Source: Isoptericola croceus (lineage in GTDB: Bacteria > Actinomycetota > Actinomycetes > Actinomycetales > Cellulomonadaceae). From it: 64,000 nt of DNA. Position 1 is the first letter of the stretch. Each line of letters begins with the position of its first letter. The notes under the pieces were generated by a model. The model worked only from the letters and a program-made list of their open reading frames with translations, was not told the origin of the DNA and searched no databases. This document shows, in pieces, positions 19,132-28,233 of the stretch. The translations under genes were made by a program, and so were the position numbers. The DNA is taken from NCBI RefSeq assembly GCF_029382255.1, contig NZ_JARLLG010000005.1, forward strand, positions 62,001 through 126,000. Reading direction: 5' to 3'.

Positions 19132-19686
19132 GTGAGCACGCCCCGCTGGACAGCACTGCTGCGCGCCGCCTCGCGAGCGCTCCGATCGGCGACCCGTCAC
19201 CGCCGCTTCGACACCCGAGGACCTCGGGGCGGCACCAGCGCCGACCGCTCGGCTCGCCCTCCCCGCTCGTCGGACGGCTATCCGGGTGACTTCGCCGGGC
19301 GCGTGCGCGCCACCTACTCCCCCCGGGCCGACGGCGCGCCCGACCCTGGCGAGATCGTGTGGACGTGGGTGCCGTACGAGGAGGACCACTCGCGGGGCAA
19401 AGACCGACCGGTCCTGCTGGTGGGCCGCGACGGGCCGTGGCTGCTGGGGCTGCAGCTCACCAGCCAGGACCACGACCGCGACGCGGTGCAGGAGGCCCGC
19501 CACGGCAGGTCGTGGATGGACATCGGCAGCGGCCCCTGGGACGCGCGGCGCCGACCCAGCGAGGTCCGGCTCGACCGCGTGCTCCGGGTGGACCCGGGCA
19601 CCGTGCGGCGCGAGGGTGCGGTGCTCGATCGTGGCACCTTCGAGCGTGTGGCCGACGCGATGGCGCGGGGAGCACGCGACTGGTAG
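19132..19686 (+). CDS. PemK/MazF-like protein, solitary
   Basis: 184 aa. After a basic, low-complexity N-terminal 60 residues comes a PemK/MazF-like domain: [20 protein letters not shown], then [19 protein letters not shown] and a C-terminal [17 protein letters not shown]. No antitoxin gene is adjacent, and the protein is longer than true MazF toxins (about 110 aa). It may be a domesticated nuclease-like protein rather than an active toxin. It sits directly upstream of rpsT. Confidence 0.8.
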   Translation: MSTPRWTALLRAASRALRSATRHRRFDTRGPRGGTSADRSARPPRSSDGYPGDFAGRVRATYSPRADGAPDPGEIVWTWVPYEEDHSRGKDRPVLLVGRDGPWLLGLQLTSQDHDRDAVQEARHGRSWMDIGSGPWDARRRPSEVRLDRVLRVDPGTVRREGAVLDRGTFERVADAMARGARDW

Positions 19687-19828
19687 TCTGGTGCGCTGCG
19701 TGTCCGCCCAGGTCGGCGGACACAGCCACAGCTCCTCTCCACGGGTTCCCCACCCCAGTCCCGGAGCTGCGGCCGCCCTCTACGACCTATCCGCTCGCCG
19801 TCAGGCGAACACACCAGGAAGTACACCA
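19684..19828 (+). promoter_or_regulatory. Probable rpsT promoter and 5' leader
   Basis: TAGTCT (19684-19689) is a candidate -10 box overlapping the stop codon of the preceding gene. The leader then has a hairpin, TGTCCGCC (19701-19708) pairing with GGCGGACA (19715-19722), and an AGGAAG ribosome-binding site before the rpsT GTG. S20 translation is autoregulated in some bacteria; whether this leader does so is unknown. Confidence 0.4.
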
Positions 19829-20089
19829 GTGGCAAACATCAAGTCCCAGATCAAGCGCATCAAGACGAACGAGAAGGCTCGTCTGCGCAACAAGACCGTC
19901 AAGTCGGAGCTCAAGACGCACGTCCGCAAGGTGCGTGCCGCCGTCGACGCCGGTGACAAGGAGGCCGCCACGGCCGCCCTGCAGACCGCGACGCGCAAGC
20001 TCGACAAGGCCGTCTCGAAGGGTGTCATCCACACCAACCAGGCGGCGAACCGCAAGTCGGCCCTCGCGAAGGCCGTCGACGCGCTCTGA
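19829..20089 (+). CDS. rpsT: 30S ribosomal protein S20
   Basis: 86 aa, normal length. The very Lys/Arg/Ala-rich sequence starts [18 protein letters not shown] and ends [11 protein letters not shown], typical of S20, which binds 16S rRNA helices at the base of the 30S subunit. The GTG start has AGGAAG eight bases upstream. A very strong terminator follows 21 bases after the stop. Confidence 0.98.
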   Translation: MANIKSQIKRIKTNEKARLRNKTVKSELKTHVRKVRAAVDAGDKEAATAALQTATRKLDKAVSKGVIHTNQAANRKSALAKAVDAL

Positions 20090-20110
20090 GCTGACAGCCG
20101 AACGCTGACG

Positions 20111-20146
20111 AGAGGGCGCCCTTCCCGGTCGGGAAGGGCGCCCTCT
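20111..20146. terminator. Strong hairpin terminator between rpsT and holA
   Basis: A perfect 16-bp stem (AGAGGGCGCCCTTCCC, 20111-20126, with its complement at 20131-20146) around a four-base loop. It separates the convergent rpsT and holA and probably serves both. Confidence 0.93.
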
Positions 20147-20168
20147 GTGTGCCCGAGCGTGCCCAGGC

Positions 20169-21194
20169 TCAGCGCATGTCACGAGCGCGGGCGATGGTCA
20201 GCACCGCCTTCTCGACGGCGTAGACGGGGTCGCGTCCGCCGCCCTTGACCTCCGCGTCGGCATGCGCCACCGCACTGATCGCCGCGGCCAGCCCCTCAGG
20301 CGTCCAGCGGGCGAGGTCACGGTTGGCGTTGCGCACCTGCCACTCCTGGAGCCCTTGCTCCCGCGCCGTCGTCGCGCCTCCCCGGATCGCCGCCACGCGC
20401 GCGAGGGTGCGCAGCCGCAGCGCGAGCGCCGCCACGACCGGCACCGGGTCGGCACCGGTGTCCAGGGCGTGCCGCAAGAGCGCCACCGCGGCACCGGCGT
20501 CCCCGGCGACGGCGGCGTCCGCCACCTTGAAGCCCGTCGCCTCCACGCGCCCGCCGTAGTAGCGGTCGACGGTCGCTTCCCCGATCGTGCCCGAGGTGTC
20601 GGCCACGAGCTGGGCACAGGCCGAGGCGAGCTCGCGCAGGTCGTTGCCCAACGCGTCGACCAGCGCGCGCACGGCCGCCGGTTCCGCACGGCGACGCGCG
20701 GCGCGGAGCTCACCCGAGACGAACGAGACCTTGTCGGCGTCGCGGCTGATCGCATCGCACTGCAGGACGGGCGCACCCGACGCGAGGATGGCGTCCAGCA
20801 TGCGCTTGCCCCGGTTGCCGCCGCCATGGACCACGACCACCACGCCGTCGGGGTCCGGAGCGGCGACGTAGTCGACGACGTCCGCGACGAGGTCTTCCGT
20901 GCAGGCTTCCGCCCCTCGGACCACGACGACCTTGGCCTCCCCGAACAACGACGGGCTCGCGGCCACCGTGAGCTGGCCACCGACGTAGGCGGCGGCCTCG
21001 AGCTCGACCTTCTCGACCTCCGGGTCGCGCGACCGGGCCAGCTCGACGACGCCGTCGACCGCCCGTTCTGCCAGCAACCCCTCAGGACCACGCACGAGGA
21101 CGACCGGTGCGAGCGTCGGGTCGTCCCAGGGCCGGGTGTTCGCCGCAGTCTTCGGACGGCGCGCGGCGCGGGGACGAGAAGGGGTCGGTGGCAC
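20169..21194 (-). CDS. holA: DNA polymerase III subunit delta
   Basis: 341 aa clamp-loader subunit that opens the beta sliding clamp. Typical features are the N-terminal VVLVRGPEGLLAERAVD, the SLFGEAKVVVVRGAE strand, the middle VVVVVHGGGNRGKRM, and a C-terminal helical collar domain with LRTLARVAAIRGG and EWQVRNANRDLARW. The GTG at 21194 is preferred over a longer form that would nearly reach the GH9 stop; the first 20 residues are basic and poorly conserved. rpsT-holA convergence is common in actinobacteria. Confidence 0.93.
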   Translation of the reverse strand: MPPTPSRPRAARRPKTAANTRPWDDPTLAPVVLVRGPEGLLAERAVDGVVELARSRDPEVEKVELEAAAYVGGQLTVAASPSLFGEAKVVVVRGAEACTEDLVADVVDYVAAPDPDGVVVVVHGGGNRGKRMLDAILASGAPVLQCDAISRDADKVSFVSGELRAARRRAEPAAVRALVDALGNDLRELASACAQLVADTSGTIGEATVDRYYGGRVEATGFKVADAAVAGDAGAAVALLRHALDTGADPVPVVAALALRLRTLARVAAIRGGATTAREQGLQEWQVRNANRDLARWTPEGLAAAISAVAHADAEVKGGGRDPVYAVEKAVLTIARARDMR

Positions 21195-21257
21195 GGGACC
21201 AGCCTGCCAGACCGGTCCGACATCGCGTCGGACCGGCCCGGCGGGCCAGGTCACGGG

Positions 21258-24200
21258 TCAGCTCGTCGCGCAGCGCACCCCGTCGAGGAAGAACGTCTCG
21301 GGCTGGCTCCCGTCGGCGCCGCTGCTGAGGAAGCCGAAGGTCGTGGACGACCGCTGCTTCCCCTTGCCCGGACCGTCCGGAGCCGCCAGCGAGGCGTTCC
21401 AGGCCAGGTTCGCGGCCGTCACCGACGAGCCCTCCTGGGTGACGTCGGCACTCCACGCCCGGGTCACCGTCTCCGTCCCCGCGAAGGTCCAGGAGAGCTC
21501 CCAGCCGTCGATCGCACCCGGTCCGAGGTTCGTGAGCCACACCTGGGTGTTGGCGCCGCCACCGGGCCACGTGCCGTGCTGGGTGTAGGACACCTCGCAG
21601 GTCGCGGTCGGCGGTACCCAACCGGGCGCACCGTCGCCCATGTCGGCCGCCCACGAGGCGTACCAGGAAAGAGCAGCGTTCCAGTTGATGGTCGTCTCGT
21701 TCGTCGACCACGAGTCCACGTGGTCGACGTAGCACGCCTGCGGCGCGCACCCCTGCAGCCGCGACTGCGCGACCGGGTCCTGGATGCCCGAGTTGGGACC
21801 GCCGGCGACCTTGCCGTCGGGGAACGGCGGCAGCCGGTCCGCCGAGGCGTACCACCGGCTGTGCATGTTCTGGGAGAAGTACGACCCGTAGCCGGTGACG
21901 TAGGAGTTGTTGATCGCGTTGCGACCGAGCACGTAGTCGATCGACTCCAGCGCCGCGTCGCGGTACCGGTCCTCCCCCGTGAGGTCGTACGCCGTGGCGA
22001 TCACCACGGCGTTGTTGATCACCTGGTGCGTCGAGCCCCAGTCGTAGGCGCCCGGGTTGTAGGGGTGGCCGAACGGCTCGCCCTGCTGGACGTCGACGTA
22101 CCGGTCGGCGCCCTCGAGGACGGAGGCGATGACGTCACCGCGACCCGGCAGGTTGTTCGGCACCGTGGCCAGGTCCAGCCGGCCGGCAGCCGCCGTGGAG
22201 CCCCAGTCGAATCCCGTGGGTGACCAGATGTCCTCCTGGTCGCCGCCGACGTGGTGCTCCGAGTCGAGCACCGCGTCGGCGAACCCCTCGTCACCGGTGG
22301 TGAGGAACAGCTGGACGGCCGCCCAGTACCGCTCGTCGGAGACGGTGTCGTCGTCGTACGGACCGCCGCCCGGGTTCGGGTCCAGGTCGTTGGTGTTCGG
22401 CGCGAGGATCTCCGGGTGGGCGGACGCCGCCTCCCAGGCCCGCAGGGCGGCGTCGAGAAGCTCCTGCGCGTACGCCTCGTCGTGGTCCGCGTAGAGCCGG
22501 GCGCCCTGGGCCGCGGCGGCCGCAAGGTTGAGCGTGGCCGCCGTCGAGGGCCGGTGCACGTACCGCGGCATCGGGTCCTCGTGCGGCAGCGTGTTCAGCC
22601 CGGTCCAGGCGATGTCGTGCAGCTTGTGGTGCGCCAACCCACCGGCGTCGACCACCTCACCGTCGATCGTCATCTCGGTGCCGTCGACGACCTGCATGGC
22701 CAGCATCCAGTCGAGGTTCCACCGCACCTCGTCGAGGAGGTCAGGCACACCGTTGTCCCGCTCCGGGATGATCAGCGAGGAGTCACCCAGCGCACCGTCG
22801 GCCACGACTCCGGCGTGCAGCGACCGCTCGTACGTCGAGAGGAGCTGGTAGACGGTGATGCCGGAGTTCACGACGTACTTGCCGTGGTCGCCGGCGTCGT
22901 ACCAGCCGCCCGAGGCATCGATCGTGTACCCGTCGGGGCAGGCCCAACCTTCGGCACCGTAGTGGGCGTCCGCGCCGCGCTGGGGCGAACCCTGATGGTC
23001 GACCGCGCCGGTGGGCGGCAGGCACGGTACGTCGACGTCACCCTGGTTGACGTCGCCACCGCCGAAGGCGGACACGTGGCCGGCCGGGCGGACGTACTCC
23101 GTCTTCTTGAGCTCGCCGTCGACCTCGACCGGCTCGATCTCGATGCCCGAGCGTTGCGTGTAGTAGATGTTCAGGGCGTCGGTGCGGAGCCGCTCGTACA
23201 GCGACGCCGTGATCTCGAACGGGTACGACTCCTCGCCGTCGGCGGCCAGGCGGAACCCGGTCCCGCTCGCCGAGACGTCGCTGAAGTCGATGGTGTGCAC
23301 GTCCAGGCCGGCGGACTCGTCGTAGCCTGCCGGCGTCGACTCACCGGAGGCGACGACGGCGTCGTCGGCGTCGAGCAGCTCCCACGCGACCGCCGTGGTC
23401 GCGTCGGTCACGAGCGTGGCGTTCTTGGGTCCGTCCGGCAGGTAGCCGAGCTGGTTGACCCGCACGCGCGGGCCCGTCTCGTGCTCGAACTCGGCGACCT
23501 CACCACCGGTCGTGAGCGACACCAGGTCCAGGCACAGCTCGAACGCCTGGGCGTTGCCGCCGAGCTGGAGCTGGACCTGCGACTCGGCGTCCGCCTCGAC
23601 CTGGAAGGACTCGCTGAAGGTCTGTCCGTCGGCGCGCAGGGTGATGTCTGCGAAGTACAGGGGCGGCCATTCGGTCTCGGGATCGGGGACCAGGAGGCGG
23701 GCAGCAGCCTCAGGCTCGGCGCTCGCCGTGACCGTGACGGTGTACGTGCGCCCGGCCTCGAACGTGATGCCGCTCTGGCCGAGGATGACGTCCCACTGGT
23801 TGCCGCCGCCGGGGACGGTGCCGCACATCCGGCCCTCGGTCTGCGCCAGGGTGACCTCGCCCGCGGTCCACCACGGATCCAGCCCGTCGAAGGTGGGGTT
23901 CGTCAGCAGCTCGGTGACCGGCATGACGTAGACCGACGACACGCACAGCGTGCTGGCCGGTTGCGCTCCGGAGAGCTCGAACTGCAGCCGCTGGGCGTCG
24001 CCCGAGGCGGTGAACGACCAGGCGAGCTCCTCGGCGCCGGGCGTGACCGCGAAGTCCTCCTGCAGGTCGTAGGTGACGTCGCCCGCGGCCCCGTCGGACT
24101 GCACGCTGACCTGCAACCCGTCACTGCCCGGATCACCGTGGGCCGTGAACCCGGCCACGTAGGACTCGCCGGCGACGAGGTCGAGGTCGACGAAGTTGCC

Positions 24201-24428
24201 GAACCGTTCCACCTCGGGCACGTCGAGGCAGAGCTCGCCGTCGCTGACCTGGCTGTCGTCGATCCCCCACCACTGGCCTGCGACCCCCGGCTCGAAGGAG
24301 CCGTTCGCGACGAGGTTCGGAGCTCGGTCGTCGTCGGCCTGCGCCGCGGTCGGCGCGACGGCGCCCGCGAGGGCGATCACCGTCACGGCGGCGACCACGG
24401 GACGGCGTCGTTGCTGTCTGGGTCTCAC
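21258..24428 (-). CDS. Secreted GH9 endoglucanase with two CBM4 modules and a C-terminal CBM2
   Basis: 1056 aa. Order: signal peptide 1-31 (PTAAQA then DDD); two tandem CBM4-like beta-sandwiches at about 37-170 and 172-306, each starting with a LVANGSFE or LLTNPTFDG motif and holding paired cysteines; an Ig-like CelD_N domain at about 318-408 (VRVNQLGYLPDGPKNATLV); the GH9 (alpha/alpha)6 catalytic domain at about 410-935; and a CBM2 at about 943-1053. Catalytic residues are visible: Asp511 and Asp514 in GGWYDAGDHGKYV, His856 in SQNMHSRW and the acid Glu911 in STNETTINWNAAL. It hydrolyses cellulose outside the cell. The N-terminal half resembles Cellulomonas fimi CenC. The GTG start has AAAGGAG upstream. 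Confidence 0.95.
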   Translation of the reverse strand: MRPRQQRRRPVVAAVTVIALAGAVAPTAAQADDDRAPNLVANGSFEPGVAGQWWGIDDSQVSDGELCLDVPEVERFGNFVDLDLVAGESYVAGFTAHGDPGSDGLQVSVQSDGAAGDVTYDLQEDFAVTPGAEELAWSFTASGDAQRLQFELSGAQPASTLCVSSVYVMPVTELLTNPTFDGLDPWWTAGEVTLAQTEGRMCGTVPGGGNQWDVILGQSGITFEAGRTYTVTVTASAEPEAAARLLVPDPETEWPPLYFADITLRADGQTFSESFQVEADAESQVQLQLGGNAQAFELCLDLVSLTTGGEVAEFEHETGPRVRVNQLGYLPDGPKNATLVTDATTAVAWELLDADDAVVASGESTPAGYDESAGLDVHTIDFSDVSASGTGFRLAADGEESYPFEITASLYERLRTDALNIYYTQRSGIEIEPVEVDGELKKTEYVRPAGHVSAFGGGDVNQGDVDVPCLPPTGAVDHQGSPQRGADAHYGAEGWACPDGYTIDASGGWYDAGDHGKYVVNSGITVYQLLSTYERSLHAGVVADGALGDSSLIIPERDNGVPDLLDEVRWNLDWMLAMQVVDGTEMTIDGEVVDAGGLAHHKLHDIAWTGLNTLPHEDPMPRYVHRPSTAATLNLAAAAAQGARLYADHDEAYAQELLDAALRAWEAASAHPEILAPNTNDLDPNPGGGPYDDDTVSDERYWAAVQLFLTTGDEGFADAVLDSEHHVGGDQEDIWSPTGFDWGSTAAAGRLDLATVPNNLPGRGDVIASVLEGADRYVDVQQGEPFGHPYNPGAYDWGSTHQVINNAVVIATAYDLTGEDRYRDAALESIDYVLGRNAINNSYVTGYGSYFSQNMHSRWYASADRLPPFPDGKVAGGPNSGIQDPVAQSRLQGCAPQACYVDHVDSWSTNETTINWNAALSWYASWAADMGDGAPGWVPPTATCEVSYTQHGTWPGGGANTQVWLTNLGPGAIDGWELSWTFAGTETVTRAWSADVTQEGSSVTAANLAWNASLAAPDGPGKGKQRSSTTFGFLSSGADGSQPETFFLDGVRCATS

Positions 24429-24441
24429 GCTGACTCCTTTG

Positions 24442-24455
24442 TGAGAGCGCTTCCA
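24442..24455. promoter_or_regulatory. CebR/CelR-like operator of the cellulase gene
   Basis: TGAGAGCGCTTCCA matches the actinobacterial cellulose-regulator operator TGGGAGCGCTCCCA at 12 of 14 positions. It lies 14 bases upstream of the cellulase GTG, between the ribosome-binding site and the likely promoter. A LacI-family repressor released by cellobiose is the expected regulator; its gene is not in the window. Confidence 0.8.
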
Positions 24456-24556
24456 TCATTGGACGATCCCGAGCCTAGCGCGTGAGGCACGTCACGTGAA
24501 CCCCTCGTCGAATGGATTCGAGGTCACCGTCCCTCCCCGACGCGACCCTCGCCCGC

Positions 24557-24562
24557 TAGCCT
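24557..24562 (+). promoter_or_regulatory. -10 box (TAGCCT) of the glycosyltransferase gene
   Basis: TAGCCT followed by six bases and the GTG at 24569; leaderless spacing that supports the GTG start. Confidence 0.5.
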
Positions 24563-24568
24563 GGTCCG

Positions 24569-25708
24569 GTGCCCCGGACCCTCGTCGTCACCAACGACTT
24601 CCCGCCTCGCCAGGGCGGCATCGAGACGTTCGTCCACGCGATGACGTCCCGGTTCGACCCCGCCGAGGTGGTCGTCCACACGTCGTCCGCACCGGGACAG
24701 GACGCCTTCGACCGCACCCTGCCCTACCCGGTGGTGCGGGCCGACACGCGCATGCTGCTGCCCACCCCGGCCCGCACCCGCGAGGTCGTGCGGCTCGTCG
24801 AGGAGCACGGGTGCGACAGCGTGTGGTTCGGCGCCGCGGCCCCGCTGGGCCTCATGGCGACCTCGCTGCGCCGACGGACCTCGGTGCGCAGCATGGTCGC
24901 CAGCACCCACGGGCACGAGCTGTGGTGGGCCCGGGTGCCAGGAACCCGGGCGGCGCTGCAGCGCATCGGCCGGGAGGTGGACCACCTCACCTATCTCTCG
25001 GACCGCACCGTGAGCACGCTGGCAGCCGCCGTCGGACCTGAAGCGGCCGCGCGGGCCGTCCGCCTCTCCCCCGGCGTCGACCCCGAGACGTTCGCCGACG
25101 CCGACCCGGTCGGCGGCCGGCAGGTACGCGCCCGGTACGGCATCCCGCCCGACGCGCCGGTCGTGCTGTGCGCGGCCCGGCTCGTCGAGCGCAAAGGGCA
25201 GGACACGCTCGTGCGCGCACTGCCGACGGTGCTGCGCGACGTCCCCGACGCGCGACTGCTGATCGTCGGGGACGGCCCCGACGCCGACCGACTGCGGCGA
25301 CTCGTCCACGACCGCGACCTGGCCGACCGCGTGGTGCTCGCCGGCGGGCACCCGCACACGGCCATGCCCGCCTTCTACGCGGCTTCCGACGTCTTCGCCA
25401 TGCCGTCGCGCAGCCGGCGCGGCGGCCTGGAGGTCGAAGGGCTCGGGATCGTCTACCTCGAGGCCCAGGCGGCGGGGCTCCCGGTCCTGGTGGGCCGCTC
25501 CGGCGGCGCCCCCGACGCGGTGCGGGAGGGCGGGACGGGGTTCGTGGTCGACGGCACCGACCCGGACGACGTCGCGGGCAGGCTCGTCGAGCTCCTCGCC
25601 GACCCCGCGCTCCGCCGCCGCATGGGGGCCGACGGGCCGGACTGGGTCCGCGGGGCCTGGACCTGGGACCAGCGGTTCGACACCCTCCACGGCCTGCTCA
25701 CGGGTTGA
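24569..25708 (+). CDS. GT4 glycosyltransferase, PimB-like (phosphatidylinositol mannoside synthesis)
   Basis: 379 aa, GT-B fold. N-terminal motifs are LVVTNDFPPRQGGIETFV and the acceptor-side STHGHELWW. The C-terminal GDP-sugar domain has VVLCAARLVERKGQD, LLIVGDGPD and the E-x7-E motif in EVEGLGIVYLEAQAAGLPV. This is the layout of PimB-type alpha-mannosyltransferases, which add the second mannose to phosphatidylinositol mannoside at the inner membrane face. The acceptor is inferred from similarity only; another mannosyl transfer is possible. It is divergent from the cellulase. Confidence 0.85.
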   Translation: MPRTLVVTNDFPPRQGGIETFVHAMTSRFDPAEVVVHTSSAPGQDAFDRTLPYPVVRADTRMLLPTPARTREVVRLVEEHGCDSVWFGAAAPLGLMATSLRRRTSVRSMVASTHGHELWWARVPGTRAALQRIGREVDHLTYLSDRTVSTLAAAVGPEAAARAVRLSPGVDPETFADADPVGGRQVRARYGIPPDAPVVLCAARLVERKGQDTLVRALPTVLRDVPDARLLIVGDGPDADRLRRLVHDRDLADRVVLAGGHPHTAMPAFYAASDVFAMPSRSRRGGLEVEGLGIVYLEAQAAGLPVLVGRSGGAPDAVREGGTGFVVDGTDPDDVAGRLVELLADPALRRRMGADGPDWVRGAWTWDQRFDTLHGLLTG

Positions 25709-25776
25709 GCCACTGCGCAACCCCTTGCTGGAGAAAGCGCGCGGTCTTCGCAGCCCATCCGCCCGTCGGGCTGGCG

Positions 25777-25797
25777 GGCGTCGGCACAGCCGACGCC
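25777..25797. terminator. Hairpin terminator between the glycosyltransferase and comEC
   Basis: GGCGTCGGC, a three-base loop ACA, then GCCGACGCC: a perfect 9-bp stem in the 110-base gap between two convergent genes. Confidence 0.75.
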
Positions 25798-25818
25798 ACC
25801 GGTGTCTCCCCCTCCTCG

Positions 25819-28233
25819 TCACCGCGTGCAGGTGAGCACCAGACCTCCCTCACGCAGCGCCAGTGCCGACGTACCGCACTCGTCCGTGCGCACGATGCGC
25901 GAGCCGATGTCCTCGTACAGCTCGAGTGCCGCGTCCGACGGGTGCCCGTAGCTGTTCTCGCCGACAGGCACGAGCGTGACTCCCGGGGCGAGCAGCCTCG
26001 CCAGGTCGGCCGACTGCGACGCCGACCCGTGGTGGGCCATCTTGAGCACCTCGACGGTGCCGCCAGGAAATCCCGCCGACTCCAGCCGGCGCAGCAGGTG
26101 CTCCTGGCCCTGGAGCTCCAGGTCACCGAGTGCGACGACGTCGATCCCGCTCTCCGTCCGCAGCGCCAGGGCCACGCTCGCGTCATTGGCTCCGCCGCCG
26201 AACGGGTGCGCGGCGAGCACCTGCCATGCCGCCGTACCAGCGACACCCTGCTGGCCGGGGCTCCCGACGACGACCGGCACGGCGGCGTCGGCCAGGGTCT
26301 GTCGTGCACGTCGCGCCGGTGCCACCGGGTCGTCGAGCGGGGAGACGATGGCGGCACGCACGGTGCGCCCGGCCAGCACGTCGTCCAGGCCACCGACGTG
26401 GTCGGTGTGGAAGTGGCTCAGGACGAGCAGGTCGATCCGGTCCACACCGAGCTGGCCCAGGCACTTCGCTGCCGCCTCGCCGGGTGGGCCGACGTCGACG
26501 ACGACGGCGGCGCGATCCCCGCTGCGCACCACCAGCGCGTCCCCCTGCCCGACGTCGCAGGCCACCACCTGCCAGTCGTCCGGGACCGCCCGTGAGGACG
26601 GCGGGAGGAGCCTTGTGCCGAGCAGGCCGACCAGGGCGACCGTCGTCGCGATCGCCAGCACGCACAGCGCACCGAGCAGCCGGCCGGCAGACCGTGGTCC
26701 TCCGCGGCCGGGTCCGCGCACGGCACGGCGGAGAGCCTCGTTCAGCAGCTCGCCGGGCGCACGCCGCCATCCTCGCCCAGGCGGCCTGCGCAGCACCGCC
26801 CACAGCACCACCGCGGTGGCGGCCGCGAGGAGCACCGCCCCACCCGCACCGCCGGGCCACGGCAGGCTCGCCCCCGGCAGCCCGGCGAAGAACCGGGCGA
26901 CGGCCGCGATCCACGCCGTCGCGACCCCGGCCACAGCGGCGACCAGGCCGGCCACCGCCGGTGCCCAGGGGGCGAGGAGCGTCGCCAGGAGGCCGAGCAC
27001 CGTCGCCGGCACGAGCGCCGGAGCGGCCAGCAGGTTCGCGGGCACCGCGGTCGCCGGCAGAGCCGGGTCAAGGAGGATCAGCACCGGCCCGCACGCAGCC
27101 TGCGCCGCGAGCGGCACCGCCACGGCGAACGCCGCGGCCCGTCCGCACCACGGGGCCAGCCGCCGGGCGATCGGACCGGTGAACAGCACGATCCCGGCGG
27201 TCGCGGCGCAGGACAGGGCGAAGCCGAAGGACCGCGACATCCAGGGGTCGACGACGAGCAGGACCGTCGAGGCCACCACGAGCGCCGGCGGCCCGGCAGC
27301 GGGACGGCCGAGAGCCAGCGCGAGGAGTGCGACGGCGCAGGTCCATGCCGCCCGCAGCACGCTGGGTTCGGGCCGCACCAGCAGCACGAACCCGACCGCG
27401 CCGAGGGCGAGCAGGACGACGCGCACCCCGCGGGGTATCCGCAGCAGCACGCTGAGGGCGGTGAGCGCGGCGACCACGATCGCGAAGTGGCTGCCGGAGA
27501 CGGCGGTGACATGGGTCAGCCCGGTGGTCTTCATGGCCTTGTCGAGATCGTCGGGCAACCGGGTGGTGTCACCGATGGTGGCGCCCGGCACGAGGCCACG
27601 TGCCTGCGGCGACAGGTCGTGGGTGACCTCCAGCAGCGCCTCGCGCAGGCGGGTGGTCGTCCGCAGGACCGCACCGGGCGCCGTGACGGTCTCCACCGAC
27701 GTCGCTGTCGCCGACGCGACCGTCCCGGCACCGAAGCCGCGCGGGCCGAGGCGCGCGTCGGCGACGATCGCGGCACCGTAGCCCGGCGCCGGGCCCGGCG
27801 CGGTCACCTCGACGTGGCCGCGCGCCGTCGATCCGGTGCCGCGCGCCCACACCTCGGAGACCGAGACCACCCATCGCTCGGCGTCTCCGAAGGTCGCCGG
27901 CCTGGGCTCGGAGACGATCTTGCCGTGCAGCGTGACGACGGCCTCGTCGCGGGCCAGCTCCGGCAGTGCCGCGCGAGCGGCAGCCTGGACGTGCACCGAC
28001 ACCGCGAGCGAGAGCAGGCACACAGCGCCCAGCAGCAGCTGCGCGAGGAGGGCACGGTGGATCACCCGGACGGCGGCGAGGCACCCGACGGCGACGACGG
28101 CGGCGACCAGCGCGACGACCAGCACGGTGCGGTCTCCTCCGGCGTGGGCGCCGTGCTCTGCGGCACCGGTGAGCGACCAGGCTGCGACCCATCCGACGAC
28201 CACCGTCGGGGCGAGCCGCAGGTCCCGGGTCAC
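25819..28233 (-). CDS. comEC: ComEC/Rec2 family DNA-uptake channel
   Basis: 804 aa. An N-terminal membrane part with an OB-like DUF4131 region (about 30-190) precedes the Competence domain (about 200-480, with THVTAVSGSHFAIV), which carries many transmembrane helices. The C-terminal metallo-beta-lactamase domain has the motif H607-x-H609-x-D611-H612 (LSHFHTDHVGG) and a later MAHHGSASQS. ComEC forms the inner-membrane channel for single-stranded DNA in competence, and its MBL domain is a proposed nuclease. The GTG start at 28233 overlaps the comEA stop by four bases. Confidence 0.94.
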   Translation of the reverse strand: MTRDLRLAPTVVVGWVAAWSLTGAAEHGAHAGGDRTVLVVALVAAVVAVGCLAAVRVIHRALLAQLLLGAVCLLSLAVSVHVQAAARAALPELARDEAVVTLHGKIVSEPRPATFGDAERWVVSVSEVWARGTGSTARGHVEVTAPGPAPGYGAAIVADARLGPRGFGAGTVASATATSVETVTAPGAVLRTTTRLREALLEVTHDLSPQARGLVPGATIGDTTRLPDDLDKAMKTTGLTHVTAVSGSHFAIVVAALTALSVLLRIPRGVRVVLLALGAVGFVLLVRPEPSVLRAAWTCAVALLALALGRPAAGPPALVVASTVLLVVDPWMSRSFGFALSCAATAGIVLFTGPIARRLAPWCGRAAAFAVAVPLAAQAACGPVLILLDPALPATAVPANLLAAPALVPATVLGLLATLLAPWAPAVAGLVAAVAGVATAWIAAVARFFAGLPGASLPWPGGAGGAVLLAAATAVVLWAVLRRPPGRGWRRAPGELLNEALRRAVRGPGRGGPRSAGRLLGALCVLAIATTVALVGLLGTRLLPPSSRAVPDDWQVVACDVGQGDALVVRSGDRAAVVVDVGPPGEAAAKCLGQLGVDRIDLLVLSHFHTDHVGGLDDVLAGRTVRAAIVSPLDDPVAPARRARQTLADAAVPVVVGSPGQQGVAGTAAWQVLAAHPFGGGANDASVALALRTESGIDVVALGDLELQGQEHLLRRLESAGFPGGTVEVLKMAHHGSASQSADLARLLAPGVTLVPVGENSYGHPSDAALELYEDIGSRIVRTDECGTSALALREGGLVLTCTR

